Of a DNA stretch of 64,000 nucleotides, positions 32,697-40,624 are shown in pieces. The stretch is from a virus. The notes under the pieces were generated by a model, which ran no database searches, had not been told where the DNA came from, and saw nothing but the letters and a program-made list of their open reading frames with translations. Location: IMG/VR virus record IMGVR_UViG_3300025098_000013, positions 1 through 64,000 of that record. One strand, given 5' to 3'. The stretch's first letter is position 1. Each line of letters begins with the position of its first letter. A program made the translations under genes and the position numbers.

Positions 32697-34481
32697 ATGA
32701 AGAATTACGGAGAAGAATTAGGTTGGGAGCTTGGAGTAGACTTCCCAACATGGGCAAATACTGAAATATATGTTAAGACTATATCCAAAGGGTATCTACT
32801 ATCAGGTGAAAAGCCAAAAGATGCTTATTGGAGAGTTGCTACGGCAGTAGCACGTAGACTTGACAAACCACAAATGGCGTCAAAGTTTTTTGATTACATA
32901 TGGAAGGGTTGGTTAAATCTAGCATCACCTGTATTATCGAACACCGGAACTGATAGAGGATTACCAATCAGTTGTTTTGGTATTGATGTAGGTGACTCTA
33001 TCCAAGAGATTGGGTCAAAGAACCTTGAATTGATGTTACTTGCTAAACATGGTGGTGGTGTAGGTGTTGGTATCAATATGATTAGACCAGCAGGTGCTAA
33101 AATCACTCAAAACGGAACATCTGATGGTGTAGTACCATTCGCTAAGATTTACGACTCTACAATCCTTGCAACAAACCAAGGAGCTGTACGTAGAGGTGCT
33201 GCATCGGTGAATCTAAACATTGAACATGATGACTTTGATGAGTGGATTGAAATTCGTGAACCAAAGGGTGATGTAAATCGTCAATGTTTGAACTTAAATC
33301 AATGTGTAATCGTTGGTGATAAGTTTATGAGAAAGTTAGAAGATGGTAATCCCGAAGCACGTAGTAAATGGGGTAAGGTACTTCAGAAACGTAAGGCAAC
33401 TGGTCAACCATATGTAATGTATAAGGGTAATGTTAACAAACAAAATCCTGAGATGTACAAGAACAATGGTTTGAAGGTTCATATGACTAACATATGTTCT
33501 GAAATTACATTACATACCGATGAGTCACACTCCTTTGTATGTTGTTTATCATCATTGAACTTATCTAAGTACGATGAGTGGAAACACACCGATTTAATCT
33601 ATACAGCAACATGGTTCTTGGATGGTGTACTCGAAGAGTTCATTCAGAGAGCTAAGAATATGAGGGGTTTTGAGAACTCAGTACGTTCAGCTGAAAAGGG
33701 ACGTGCTTTAGGACTTGGTGTTCTTGGATGGCACACATACTTACAACAAAAGGGTATGTCATTCGAAGGACTACCTGCTCAATTTGAAACTCGTAAGATA
33801 TTCTCTCAAATCAAAATTGAGTCTGAGAGAGCATCGAGAGATTTGGCTAATGAGTATGGGGAACCATTATGGTGTGTTGGTAGTGGGTTGAGAAATACTC
33901 ACTTGAGAGCTATCGCTCCAACGGTATCTAACTCTAAGTTAAGTGGGAACGTTTCTGCCGGTATCGAACCATGGGCTGCAAACGTATTTACCGAACAAAC
34001 CGCAAAGGGTACATTTATTCGTAAGAATCAAGAGTTGGAGAGAGCACTACGTAAAGTTGGTATCAACAACAAAGATACGTGGAGTAAAATACTCGAAGAT
34101 GGTGGTTCAGTTCAAGACTTGAATGAGTTAGACAATTGGGGATACGTCAATGGTAAACTTACACATAAAGATAGTATCGACCAAATTGATATCGACAATA
34201 AGCAAGTTGATTGGATGAAAGATGTATTTAAAACATTCAAAGAAATCAATCAGTTAGAATTAGTAAAACAAGCAGGTATCAGACAACAATATGTCGACCA
34301 AGCAGTTTCCTTAAATCTTGCATTTCCATCTCAAGCAAGTCCTAAGTGGATTAACCAAGTCCATATGGAAGCTTGGAAGGAAGGAATCAAAACCCTTTAT
34401 TATATGAGAACGGAATCCGTACTTCGTGGTGATATTGCTACGAGAGCTACTGACCCCGATTGTGTCTCATGTGATGGGTAA
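32697..34481 (+). CDS. nrdA: Ribonucleotide reductase class I alpha subunit
   Basis: A 594-residue catalytic subunit. Active-site cysteines are visible: ISCFG, the NICSE motif (N, C and E of the radical site) and FVCCLSSL. The C-terminus ends ATDPDCVSCDG with the CxxC that accepts electrons from thioredoxin. It is shorter than Escherichia coli NrdA (about 760) and lacks a recognisable N-terminal ATP-cone, so dATP overall-activity control is probably lost. A thioredoxin gene follows, matching its need for a reductant. Confidence 0.92.
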   Translation: MKNYGEELGWELGVDFPTWANTEIYVKTISKGYLLSGEKPKDAYWRVATAVARRLDKPQMASKFFDYIWKGWLNLASPVLSNTGTDRGLPISCFGIDVGDSIQEIGSKNLELMLLAKHGGGVGVGINMIRPAGAKITQNGTSDGVVPFAKIYDSTILATNQGAVRRGAASVNLNIEHDDFDEWIEIREPKGDVNRQCLNLNQCVIVGDKFMRKLEDGNPEARSKWGKVLQKRKATGQPYVMYKGNVNKQNPEMYKNNGLKVHMTNICSEITLHTDESHSFVCCLSSLNLSKYDEWKHTDLIYTATWFLDGVLEEFIQRAKNMRGFENSVRSAEKGRALGLGVLGWHTYLQQKGMSFEGLPAQFETRKIFSQIKIESERASRDLANEYGEPLWCVGSGLRNTHLRAIAPTVSNSKLSGNVSAGIEPWAANVFTEQTAKGTFIRKNQELERALRKVGINNKDTWSKILEDGGSVQDLNELDNWGYVNGKLTHKDSIDQIDIDNKQVDWMKDVFKTFKEINQLELVKQAGIRQQYVDQAVSLNLAFPSQASPKWINQVHMEAWKEGIKTLYYMRTESVLRGDIATRATDPDCVSCDG

Positions 34482-34487
34482 CTGAAG

Positions 34488-34563
34488 TGTGGTTTGAAGA
34501 CCACATCTTAGGACCGAGATAGTTCTCGGAAACCGGTGGGGGGAGTTCGCTACCCCCCTCACC
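34488..34563 (+). other. Three consecutive hairpins between nrdA and thioredoxin
   Basis: Hairpin 1: TGTGGT (34488-34493) with ACCACA (34500-34505). Hairpin 2: CCGAGA (34514-34519) with TCTCGG (34524-34529). Hairpin 3: GGTG-GGGGG-AG around a TTCG loop with CT-CCCCC-CACC, 34535-34563, with small bulges. The segment is GC-rich in an AT-rich genome. It has no T tract, so it is not a standard terminator, and it does not fold as a tRNA. It may be a structured RNA, an mRNA processing or stability element. Confidence 0.6.
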
Positions 34564-34597
34564 ATCAAAAGTGAATATAAATTAAATAAAACTTAAT

Positions 34598-34834
34598 ATG
34601 AAACAATATCTTTATTTCTCAGCACCTTGGTGTGGTCCGTGTAGAATGTTAGGACCAATTATGTCAGAGGTTAGTAACACAATTCCAGTACAAAAAGTAA
34701 ACATTGATGAAGATTCAGCTACTGCTCAACAATACAACGTTCGTAGTATTCCAACAGTTGTTCTATTGGAGAATGGTCAAGAAGTCAAACGAATGATTGG
34801 TGTAAAACAAAAAGCAGAATATTTAAGCGTATGA
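34598..34834 (+). CDS. Thioredoxin
   Basis: A 78-residue short thioredoxin with the active site WCGPC at residues 11-15 and the cis-Pro segment RSIPTVVL. It lacks the first beta-alpha unit of bacterial thioredoxin, as many phage versions do. It is the probable electron donor to the NrdA C-terminal CxxC encoded just upstream. The stop overlaps the next gene (ATGA). Confidence 0.85.
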   Translation: MKQYLYFSAPWCGPCRMLGPIMSEVSNTIPVQKVNIDEDSATAQQYNVRSIPTVVLLENGQEVKRMIGVKQKAEYLSV

Positions 34835-35409
34835 TAATCGTTGATGACTTTATCAAAGACGAGTCCCTTTTAAAGGAACTCCAAGAAGACACTCAGTTTT
34901 TTGAGAATAATGGTCAATATATGTGGTGGGGTGGTCCTTGGAATTCCAAGGCATCAACTCTTAAACAAAGGTTGATAGAAGAACTTTGGATTAAAAACTC
35001 ACCATGGGATTTCCCAAGATATAATTCAATCCAATTGGAAGGTTTTGAGTATTGGACAGGTCAATACTCGGCTGACGATGATAAACTGCATGAACTAAAT
35101 ATGCATTTTGACAAAGACGAGAATCTATGGAATACTGAAGGTAAATTAGTAACACCAATTATTGGTACAGTTTACTATCCAGTCCCAATGGATATTGAAG
35201 GTGGGTATTTGGAAATATTTAGTGGTGGTGACGATAACGAACCGGAACGTATTAAAGCCAAACATAATAGGTTAGTCATATTTCCAGCCGGCCAATACAA
35301 ACATAGGGTTACTGAAGTTACAAAGGGTAATCGTAGCGCAATCGCAATAAACCTATGGGCATCTGCGCCAAGTGGTGTAGAAAATGGTGAAATAATTTTG
35401 GAAAAATAA
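34831..35409 (+). CDS. 2OG-Fe(II) oxygenase (third in the window)
   Basis: A 192-residue oxygenase of the prolyl-hydroxylase-like superfamily. The HxD iron motif is in LNMHFDKDE, the strand GGYLEIFSGG follows, and the distal His and 2OG-binding Arg are in YKHRVTEVTKGNRS. Here it is far from the collagen genes and overlaps thioredoxin by 4 nt, so its substrate may be a protein or nucleotide in the replication/nucleotide phase. Its 3' end holds the -33 element of the next promoter. Confidence 0.75.
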   Translation: MIIVDDFIKDESLLKELQEDTQFFENNGQYMWWGGPWNSKASTLKQRLIEELWIKNSPWDFPRYNSIQLEGFEYWTGQYSADDDKLHELNMHFDKDENLWNTEGKLVTPIIGTVYYPVPMDIEGGYLEIFSGGDDNEPERIKAKHNRLVIFPAGQYKHRVTEVTKGNRSAIAINLWASAPSGVENGEIILEK

Positions 35410-35428
35410 AATAATTTTTGTATATTAG
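35397..35428 (+). promoter_or_regulatory. Bacteroidetes-type promoter, leaderless arrangement
   Basis: TTTGG at 35397-35401 (inside the end of the oxygenase gene), 19 bp, TATATTAG at 35421-35428; ATG 35433 follows after 4 nt. Confidence 0.72.
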
Positions 35429-35432
35429 TAAT

Positions 35433-35852
35433 ATGAAAAAGCAGTTACAACAACTTTGGGACTTCCAAAGTATATATGACCAAACACGGAATACAACACC
35501 TACATTAATTGAGCCAGATGATTACTATTTAAGGTATCGTTTGGGTAAAGAAGAGTTGGTGGAGTATTTAGAGGCTTGTAATAACGATGACATTGTGGAA
35601 GTTACAGATGCACTTGCTGACCAACTATATATCTTATTAGGTACTATGGTTGCTCATGGTATGGGTGATATCATCGAGGATGTCTTTGATGAGGTCCATC
35701 GTTCTAATATGTCAAAGTTAGGTGAGGATGGTAAACCTATTTATCGTGAGGATGGTAAAGTATTAAAAGGGCCTAATTTTTCAAAACCAAATCTATCTCA
35801 ATTCTTAGCCGATACTACTCAAATTGAACTTCCTTTTAATGAGAAAGTTTAA
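35433..35852 (+). CDS. MazG-like nucleotide pyrophosphohydrolase
   Basis: A 139-residue all-alpha NTP-pyrophosphatase-like protein. KEELVEYLEA gives the ExxE/EE metal motif and DALADQLYILLG the second helix. The C-terminal GKPIYREDGKVLKGPNF is typical of the phosphoribosyl-ATP pyrophosphatase-like subgroup found in phages. It may trim non-canonical or alarmone nucleotides during infection. A longer frame opens at TTG 35418, but that start lies inside the promoter element, so ATG 35433 was chosen. Confidence 0.7.
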   Translation: MKKQLQQLWDFQSIYDQTRNTTPTLIEPDDYYLRYRLGKEELVEYLEACNNDDIVEVTDALADQLYILLGTMVAHGMGDIIEDVFDEVHRSNMSKLGEDGKPIYREDGKVLKGPNFSKPNLSQFLADTTQIELPFNEKV

Positions 35853-35853
35853 G

Positions 35854-36057
35854 ATGGCACTACGAGGTGAATCACATCCACAACATAAACTTACGGAGGA
35901 CCAAGTAAAGTCTATTCGCCAGTTGTGGGCTGTTGGTCATAGAAATACAAGAGTTTTAGCACGAAACAATGGTGTATCACCCGCTAACATTCGTAGAATA
36001 GTAAGGGGAGAAACTTGGACACATATTCTTTTTGGAGAATTTAATGATTATCAATGA
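35854..36057 (+). CDS. Small helix-turn-helix protein
   Basis: A 67-residue basic protein with HKLTEDQVKSIRQLW, RNTRVLARNNGVSPANIRRIVRGETW, the pattern of the helix-turn-helix that often accompanies HNH endonucleases. No nuclease domain is present, so it is probably a free DNA-binding regulator. The frame is open from 35824, but ATG 35854, 1 nt after the previous stop, fits best. It overlaps the next gene by ATGA. Confidence 0.65.
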   Translation: MALRGESHPQHKLTEDQVKSIRQLWAVGHRNTRVLARNNGVSPANIRRIVRGETWTHILFGEFNDYQ

Positions 36058-36815
36058 AAGTAGAGGGTAAGGTATATTTTAATCCATCTAAATTTTCAGT
36101 AAGACCGATTTCAAAATCAGTTGCAAAAGACATAGTGGTAAATCACCATTATGCTGGAATTTGGACAAAAGTATCTTATGCATTGGGTTTGTTTTATGAA
36201 TCCGATGAAGAACATCAGTTTTTCAGTGGTGTAAATGAGAAGTTAGTCGGAGTGGCTACGTATGGCGACCCCATAGGTAGGCATTCTGGCGCTTCTATTT
36301 CTGAACATATTGACCGAACTGAGGTATTTGAACTTACCAGATTATTTGTATTTGATGGATATGGGTGTAATATAGAAAGTTGGTTTGTAGGTCAGACCTT
36401 CAAGTGGTTACGCAAAAATACTCCCCATATTAAAGCACTTATCTCATACTCCGACCCTAAAGTAGGCCATAAGGGAACAATTTATATGTCTACAAATTGG
36501 ATTTATCAAGGTAATCGTATCAGACCAAACGATTCGTGGTTATTTAGATGGGAAGATGGTGGTGAATGGACTCATTCACGTACATCGTTCGTAAAGTTTG
36601 GTACTAACAACCCTACCAAAATACAAGAAATGACATCAACGCCATTTTGGATTAAAAAGGAGTTGAGGAAACATAGATACGTTTACATTTTGGATAAGTC
36701 AAAAAAAAGTCGTATATTGAAGTCATTGAAATACCCATCATTACCATATCCAACGGAAAATGAGGAATTTAAAGAAGAGATATACAAATTAGACCCAATT
36801 GAAAGAAGCAAATAA
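36054..36815 (+). CDS. Mom-like GNAT protein, copy 1
   Basis: A 253-residue GNAT-fold protein resembling phage Mom-type DNA-modification enzymes. Conserved segments: VVNHHYAGIWTKVSYALGLF, KLVGVATYGDPIG, FELTRLFVFDGYG, HIKALISYSDPKVGHKGTIYMSTNWIYQG, and the final RKHRYVYIL. Mu Mom makes a methylcarbamoyl-adenine that blocks restriction; whether this copy does so is inferred. It is about 30-35 percent alike by eye with the next gene, its tandem paralogue. A promoter for the second copy lies within its 3' part. Confidence 0.55.
   Translation: MKVEGKVYFNPSKFSVRPISKSVAKDIVVNHHYAGIWTKVSYALGLFYESDEEHQFFSGVNEKLVGVATYGDPIGRHSGASISEHIDRTEVFELTRLFVFDGYGCNIESWFVGQTFKWLRKNTPHIKALISYSDPKVGHKGTIYMSTNWIYQGNRIRPNDSWLFRWEDGGEWTHSRTSFVKFGTNNPTKIQEMTSTPFWIKKELRKHRYVYILDKSKKSRILKSLKYPSLPYPTENEEFKEEIYKLDPIERSK
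36689..36720 (+). promoter_or_regulatory. Internal Bacteroidetes-type promoter
   Basis: TTTGG at 36689-36693, 19 bp, TATATTGA at 36713-36720, inside copy 1 and 78 nt before the TTG start of copy 2. It fits the same grammar as the intergenic sites. Confidence 0.45.
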
Positions 36816-37593
36816 AATATACGTAGACACGTCACGTGTTACAATTCGTGAGATTGGTAAGGCAACCGCAAAAGAGATGATTGTTACTTACCACTATTCT
36901 CATGCTTGGACGATGTGTAGATACGCTCTTGGGATATTCTATGAAACTGATAAGAAAGACGTATTAGGTAATTCAGAACAACTAATTGGATGTTTAGTAT
37001 ATGGGTATCCAGTAGGTAGGTCAGCAATCAAGTCAGTTATCGATGGGTTAGAGAAAGACCAATGTTTGGAGTTGACACGATTGTTTATACACGATGGGTA
37101 TGGGTCTAATATCGAGTCATACGCTATGGGTCAATCATTCCAATGGATTAAGGAGAATGCTCCTAATATCAAGATGTTACTCAGTTACGCTGATCCTGAA
37201 CAATTACATTTAGGTGGTATCTACCAAGCAACAAATTGGTTATACCAAGATTGTCGTGATATTCAACTGATGCCAAACTATTCTATATCAATCCAAGATA
37301 ACCCACATAAGTGGATACACTCACGGACTGTATTCTCACGTTGGGGGTCTCATAATTTAGACCATCTAAAAACTCAAATGGGTAAGGAGAACATAAAAGA
37401 GTTTTGGAGAAAGAAGGAGTCTGCTAAACACCGATACATCCAAGTATTGGGTCAGAACAAATCAGAGAAACGTAAGTTGACTAAACAACTCAAACACAAA
37501 GTGAGCCCGTATCCTAAAGATGCGAGTGAGTTCCTATCAGAGGTAGTCAGACACGAAACATTCGAGCCGGAAAATAAAGTAAGTTTTTGGTAA
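36799..37593 (+). CDS. Mom-like GNAT protein, copy 2
   Basis: A 264-residue paralogue of the preceding gene, with VTYHYSHAWTMCRYALGIF, QLIGCLVYGYPVGR, LELTRLFIHDGYGSN, NIKMLLSYADPEQLHLGGIYQATNWLYQD and KHRYIQVL. The start is TTG 36799, because no ATG occurs before the conserved region and the first 12 residues align with copy 1. It overlaps copy 1 by 17 nt. Two different acceptors, or a heteromeric enzyme, are possible. DNA-modification role inferred. Confidence 0.55.
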   Translation: MKEANKIYVDTSRVTIREIGKATAKEMIVTYHYSHAWTMCRYALGIFYETDKKDVLGNSEQLIGCLVYGYPVGRSAIKSVIDGLEKDQCLELTRLFIHDGYGSNIESYAMGQSFQWIKENAPNIKMLLSYADPEQLHLGGIYQATNWLYQDCRDIQLMPNYSISIQDNPHKWIHSRTVFSRWGSHNLDHLKTQMGKENIKEFWRKKESAKHRYIQVLGQNKSEKRKLTKQLKHKVSPYPKDASEFLSEVVRHETFEPENKVSFW

Positions 37594-37595
37594 GT

Positions 37596-37650
37596 TTAAC
37601 AATTTCTTAACATTATAATTTGGTAGATTAAGAAAATAATCGTATATTAG
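37596..37650 (+). promoter_or_regulatory. Bacteroidetes-type promoter with upstream TTAACA repeats
   Basis: TTAACA at 37596 and 37607 (11-nt period), TTTGG at 37619-37623, 19 bp, TATATTAG at 37643-37650; ATG 37665. Confidence 0.75.
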
Positions 37651-37664
37651 TTAATAAATAAGAA

Positions 37665-39497
37665 ATGAAAGATATGAAATTAATTGACAAGTTAAAACAA
37701 TTTGTAGAGAGTGACAAAAGACACAAAATCATTACCGCTAGTATCTCTGAAATCAGAGAAATTTTTAAACCCAAAGAAGATGTTCCAGCAGTATTTAAGA
37801 TTCAGTTTTATATCTTTAACTCTGTATGGAATCGTATTCCTAACTTTGGTATCCCTTCTGTATTAGAAGATAAATTAAAATACGCAATCAAAATTGGTAG
37901 TGGTATTTCTTCGTATAACCAACTTCCGATTTCTTGGATTGAGGATAAAGTTTTTAAACTTAAAAACTTCCTAATGAAAGATAGGGGACACATCACTACT
38001 TTAGTGTGTTGGTTGTACTCACATAAGTTTCCAATAACAGCTTTTGAAAAAATTGTTGATAAACTAATCACCCAATACAAATCAGTTGAGGATTGGAAGA
38101 ACGATTTTTCAGTTAAACACACTGTTTCCATATTAGAAGAAGTTCAATCTTACATTGAGGAATCAAAAAACCAACAAAAGAAAGTTGGAACTAAGAAATC
38201 ACACCAAACACTTTCCATTCAGATGATTTGTGAGAATGTTTCATCGTTTGGTGAAACACTTGATGATTTTGAAGTAAGTATTGAGGTTCGTAGAGAAAGT
38301 ATCTATGTTCATATGTTAGAGATTTTAGCTCTTAACAACACTTTTAACAAATGGATTGAGTATCAGAAAGCATTCCTTGGTTTTGTTGGTAAGGTAATGA
38401 GAAAGGATGGTTCTGATAATTACTTCAGAGATGTTATTAATATAGATGCAGTTAGAAATCACATTGATGATTTGAATACATTTATGGGTAATAGTAAGAT
38501 TGTTATCTTCTCATCGGCAATTGCTTCTTACAAACGAAAGGTATCTGAATATAGTGAAATCATCCCCATGAGGTTATTGGGATTACGAAAGTTGACCACC
38601 TTTGATAAGAGGGGTTCATACTACTACTCATCAACTGAAAGTGTTATTGAAGAACAATTGATGGCTTTACATACTAATAATGTTACTGAAGAATCCGCTA
38701 AATTGGAATTGACAATTATGAATCAAATAGCTGATAATGTGGCTTGGGATTCATATGAAGAGAAACGAAAAGATTTGTTGAGTTCACAACCTGATAAGTT
38801 GAATACCAAAAATTTAGAACATGCTTCATTGGGTAAGGAAGATTTTGGTATGGCGTGTGTGGATGCTGTAATGGAGTTGAGAGCAGCTCTACCACATATG
38901 GGTGATAGAAAATCAGAAAAACAAATTAACCTATTGGTTACTGATTTTGTGAATGGTTTGATTGTACAAATGGAAGAAGTGGTTGATGATGAAACTCTTT
39001 TCAATGTTGGGGCTACTATGGATAAGCGATTCCAAAAGCTGATTCTACCAACTTATACCAAACTTAAAAATTCATACACATCAGAATCTCCAAAGGATAA
39101 CAAACAAACGATTTACGAAACTCTACTTAATGAACTTAAACCATACCTAAACGGACAGGCTAAGTTTAAAGTAATGAAGTTTACATCCGAATCTTACAAA
39201 GAACCTGAAGTTGCTACCATTAATTTTGGAACAACTAAACGAGGTGAAGCTGGTTTAGATTTGGGACAACGAAAACAAAGTATGGGTTACACCATTCATA
39301 ATTGTATTGTTCAGCAGAAACACCACAACCGCTCTGAAAACGATGTTGACCACAATATTTCAAATGTGGACTATTGGAAGTGGTATTCTAAAGCCAACTT
39401 TGATTTGGTGATGAAGAATCAACAACACTTCATCTCAATTGGTGAGTTTAGTGTTTTGGCTGATGCACACACATTGAATAACATTTTTAACGGATAG
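37665..39497 (+). CDS. Large hypothetical protein with strong promoter
   Basis: A 610-residue protein of unknown family. Mostly helical. The C-terminal region is distinctive: ATINFGTTKRGEAGLDLGQR, then HNCIVQQKHHNRSENDVDHN with several His and Asp, and WKWYSKANFDLV. The HH...DVDH cluster could bind metal, but it does not match a motif I can name. ATG 37674 is an alternative start. The composite promoter suggests early or middle expression at high level. It could be a host-takeover factor. Confidence 0.6.
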   Translation: MKDMKLIDKLKQFVESDKRHKIITASISEIREIFKPKEDVPAVFKIQFYIFNSVWNRIPNFGIPSVLEDKLKYAIKIGSGISSYNQLPISWIEDKVFKLKNFLMKDRGHITTLVCWLYSHKFPITAFEKIVDKLITQYKSVEDWKNDFSVKHTVSILEEVQSYIEESKNQQKKVGTKKSHQTLSIQMICENVSSFGETLDDFEVSIEVRRESIYVHMLEILALNNTFNKWIEYQKAFLGFVGKVMRKDGSDNYFRDVINIDAVRNHIDDLNTFMGNSKIVIFSSAIASYKRKVSEYSEIIPMRLLGLRKLTTFDKRGSYYYSSTESVIEEQLMALHTNNVTEESAKLELTIMNQIADNVAWDSYEEKRKDLLSSQPDKLNTKNLEHASLGKEDFGMACVDAVMELRAALPHMGDRKSEKQINLLVTDFVNGLIVQMEEVVDDETLFNVGATMDKRFQKLILPTYTKLKNSYTSESPKDNKQTIYETLLNELKPYLNGQAKFKVMKFTSESYKEPEVATINFGTTKRGEAGLDLGQRKQSMGYTIHNCIVQQKHHNRSENDVDHNISNVDYWKWYSKANFDLVMKNQQHFISIGEFSVLADAHTLNNIFNG

Positions 39498-39505
39498 TAA
39501 ATAAT

Positions 39506-40624
39506 ATGAGAGTATTAGTTATACCAAATTATACAAATTTTGGGGCTGTTAAGGACATCAATAGGGATTCGTTCCTATTGGTGTTTAAGTCCTTTATAGA
39601 GAATACTGAAATCGGAAAAGAGTGGGAGTGGATTCTACCATATCCTGACTTTGATAATCATCCTGGCATCATTAATAAGTTTGAACACCCTAATGTTGAA
39701 CTCATAAAGATGGACGGGTTAGATTGCTTTCCACCTAAAATGAGAGTAGACTATCCACATAAGTTTTTCAATAGACTGATTGAAAAATACAATGGTGAGT
39801 TTAATCTTATATGGTCACATTTGCCGGAGTGGACAAATGAATTCAAAGTATCAAGAATATATAATAAATCACAACCTATTATTGGGTATTGTCATTGGTG
39901 GGAAATCAAAGACAATGGGGCTAGAGACAATAACTCATTTTGGAGAAATGTCAAAGGTATGTTACAAATGAAAGTTTGTGGTGTAAACTCACAATGGGTA
40001 AAGGATTTAGTTATCAGACGAGCATCAGAAACATTCCAACCACATATTACTGATAAATTAGAAGAAATTATCCAACCTTGGTATTTGGGATGTGATTCAG
40101 CCACACCAACATCCACATATGAACCTAAAACTATTCTATTTAATCATAGATGGGGAGTATATACTGGCGCCGAGTGGTTCTTCGAGGCAATGGATGAGTT
40201 ATGGGAAACTCGTAAAGACTTCCAAGTATGGACTTCATTAAAAGATATGGGTAAATCATATACCAAGTATATTGGACACGCTGATAGAGATGTGTATATG
40301 AATCAAATGTCCAAAGCACATTTTGGTGTAGGTACATTCCAAGGATATTCGGCTTGGTCAATGTCGGCTACTGATGGGTTAAGTCGAGGTGTACCTTACT
40401 TACTTCCAAATGATTTTTGTTATCCCGAAATGGTTGGTGAGGAATATCCACTACTTTATAATGGTAAAGAAGAATTTAAGAAAATGGTTGTTAAGTTATT
40501 GGATGGTGAAATCGAACGTCCTGATGTAACTCATATAGCGGAGTCTTTACTATGGGAATCTCAACTTAAAAGCTGGGATGTCGAGAACAACTTTATTAAT
40601 ATGGCTAGAAAAGACTTTAATTAA
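39506..40624 (+). CDS. GT-B glycosyltransferase
   Basis: A 372-residue GT4-like enzyme: an N-terminal Rossmann half (MRVLVIPNYTNFG; WSHLPEWTNEF), then a linker with VNSQWVKDLV, and a C-terminal half with ILFNHRWGVYTGAEWFFEAM, ADRDVYMNQMSKAHFGVGTF and LSRGVPYLLPN. It sits between an unknown gene and the DNA polymerase (TAATG overlap), away from the sugar operon at 51-63 kb. This makes DNA glucosylation, as by T4 gt enzymes, possible; but no hydroxymethyl-pyrimidine synthesis genes are visible in the window. Confidence 0.7.
   Translation: MRVLVIPNYTNFGAVKDINRDSFLLVFKSFIENTEIGKEWEWILPYPDFDNHPGIINKFEHPNVELIKMDGLDCFPPKMRVDYPHKFFNRLIEKYNGEFNLIWSHLPEWTNEFKVSRIYNKSQPIIGYCHWWEIKDNGARDNNSFWRNVKGMLQMKVCGVNSQWVKDLVIRRASETFQPHITDKLEEIIQPWYLGCDSATPTSTYEPKTILFNHRWGVYTGAEWFFEAMDELWETRKDFQVWTSLKDMGKSYTKYIGHADRDVYMNQMSKAHFGVGTFQGYSAWSMSATDGLSRGVPYLLPNDFCYPEMVGEEYPLLYNGKEEFKKMVVKLLDGEIERPDVTHIAESLLWESQLKSWDVENNFINMARKDFN

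Noticed and set aside
34535-34563. tRNA T-arm (GTTCG) between nrdA and thioredoxin
   Set aside because: No matching acceptor stem, D arm or anticodon arm can be drawn; the segment is a simple hairpin with a TTCG loop.
35418-35432. TTG start giving a longer MazG-like protein
   Set aside because: This would begin translation inside the TATATTAG promoter element; ATG 35433 gives the usual N-terminus.
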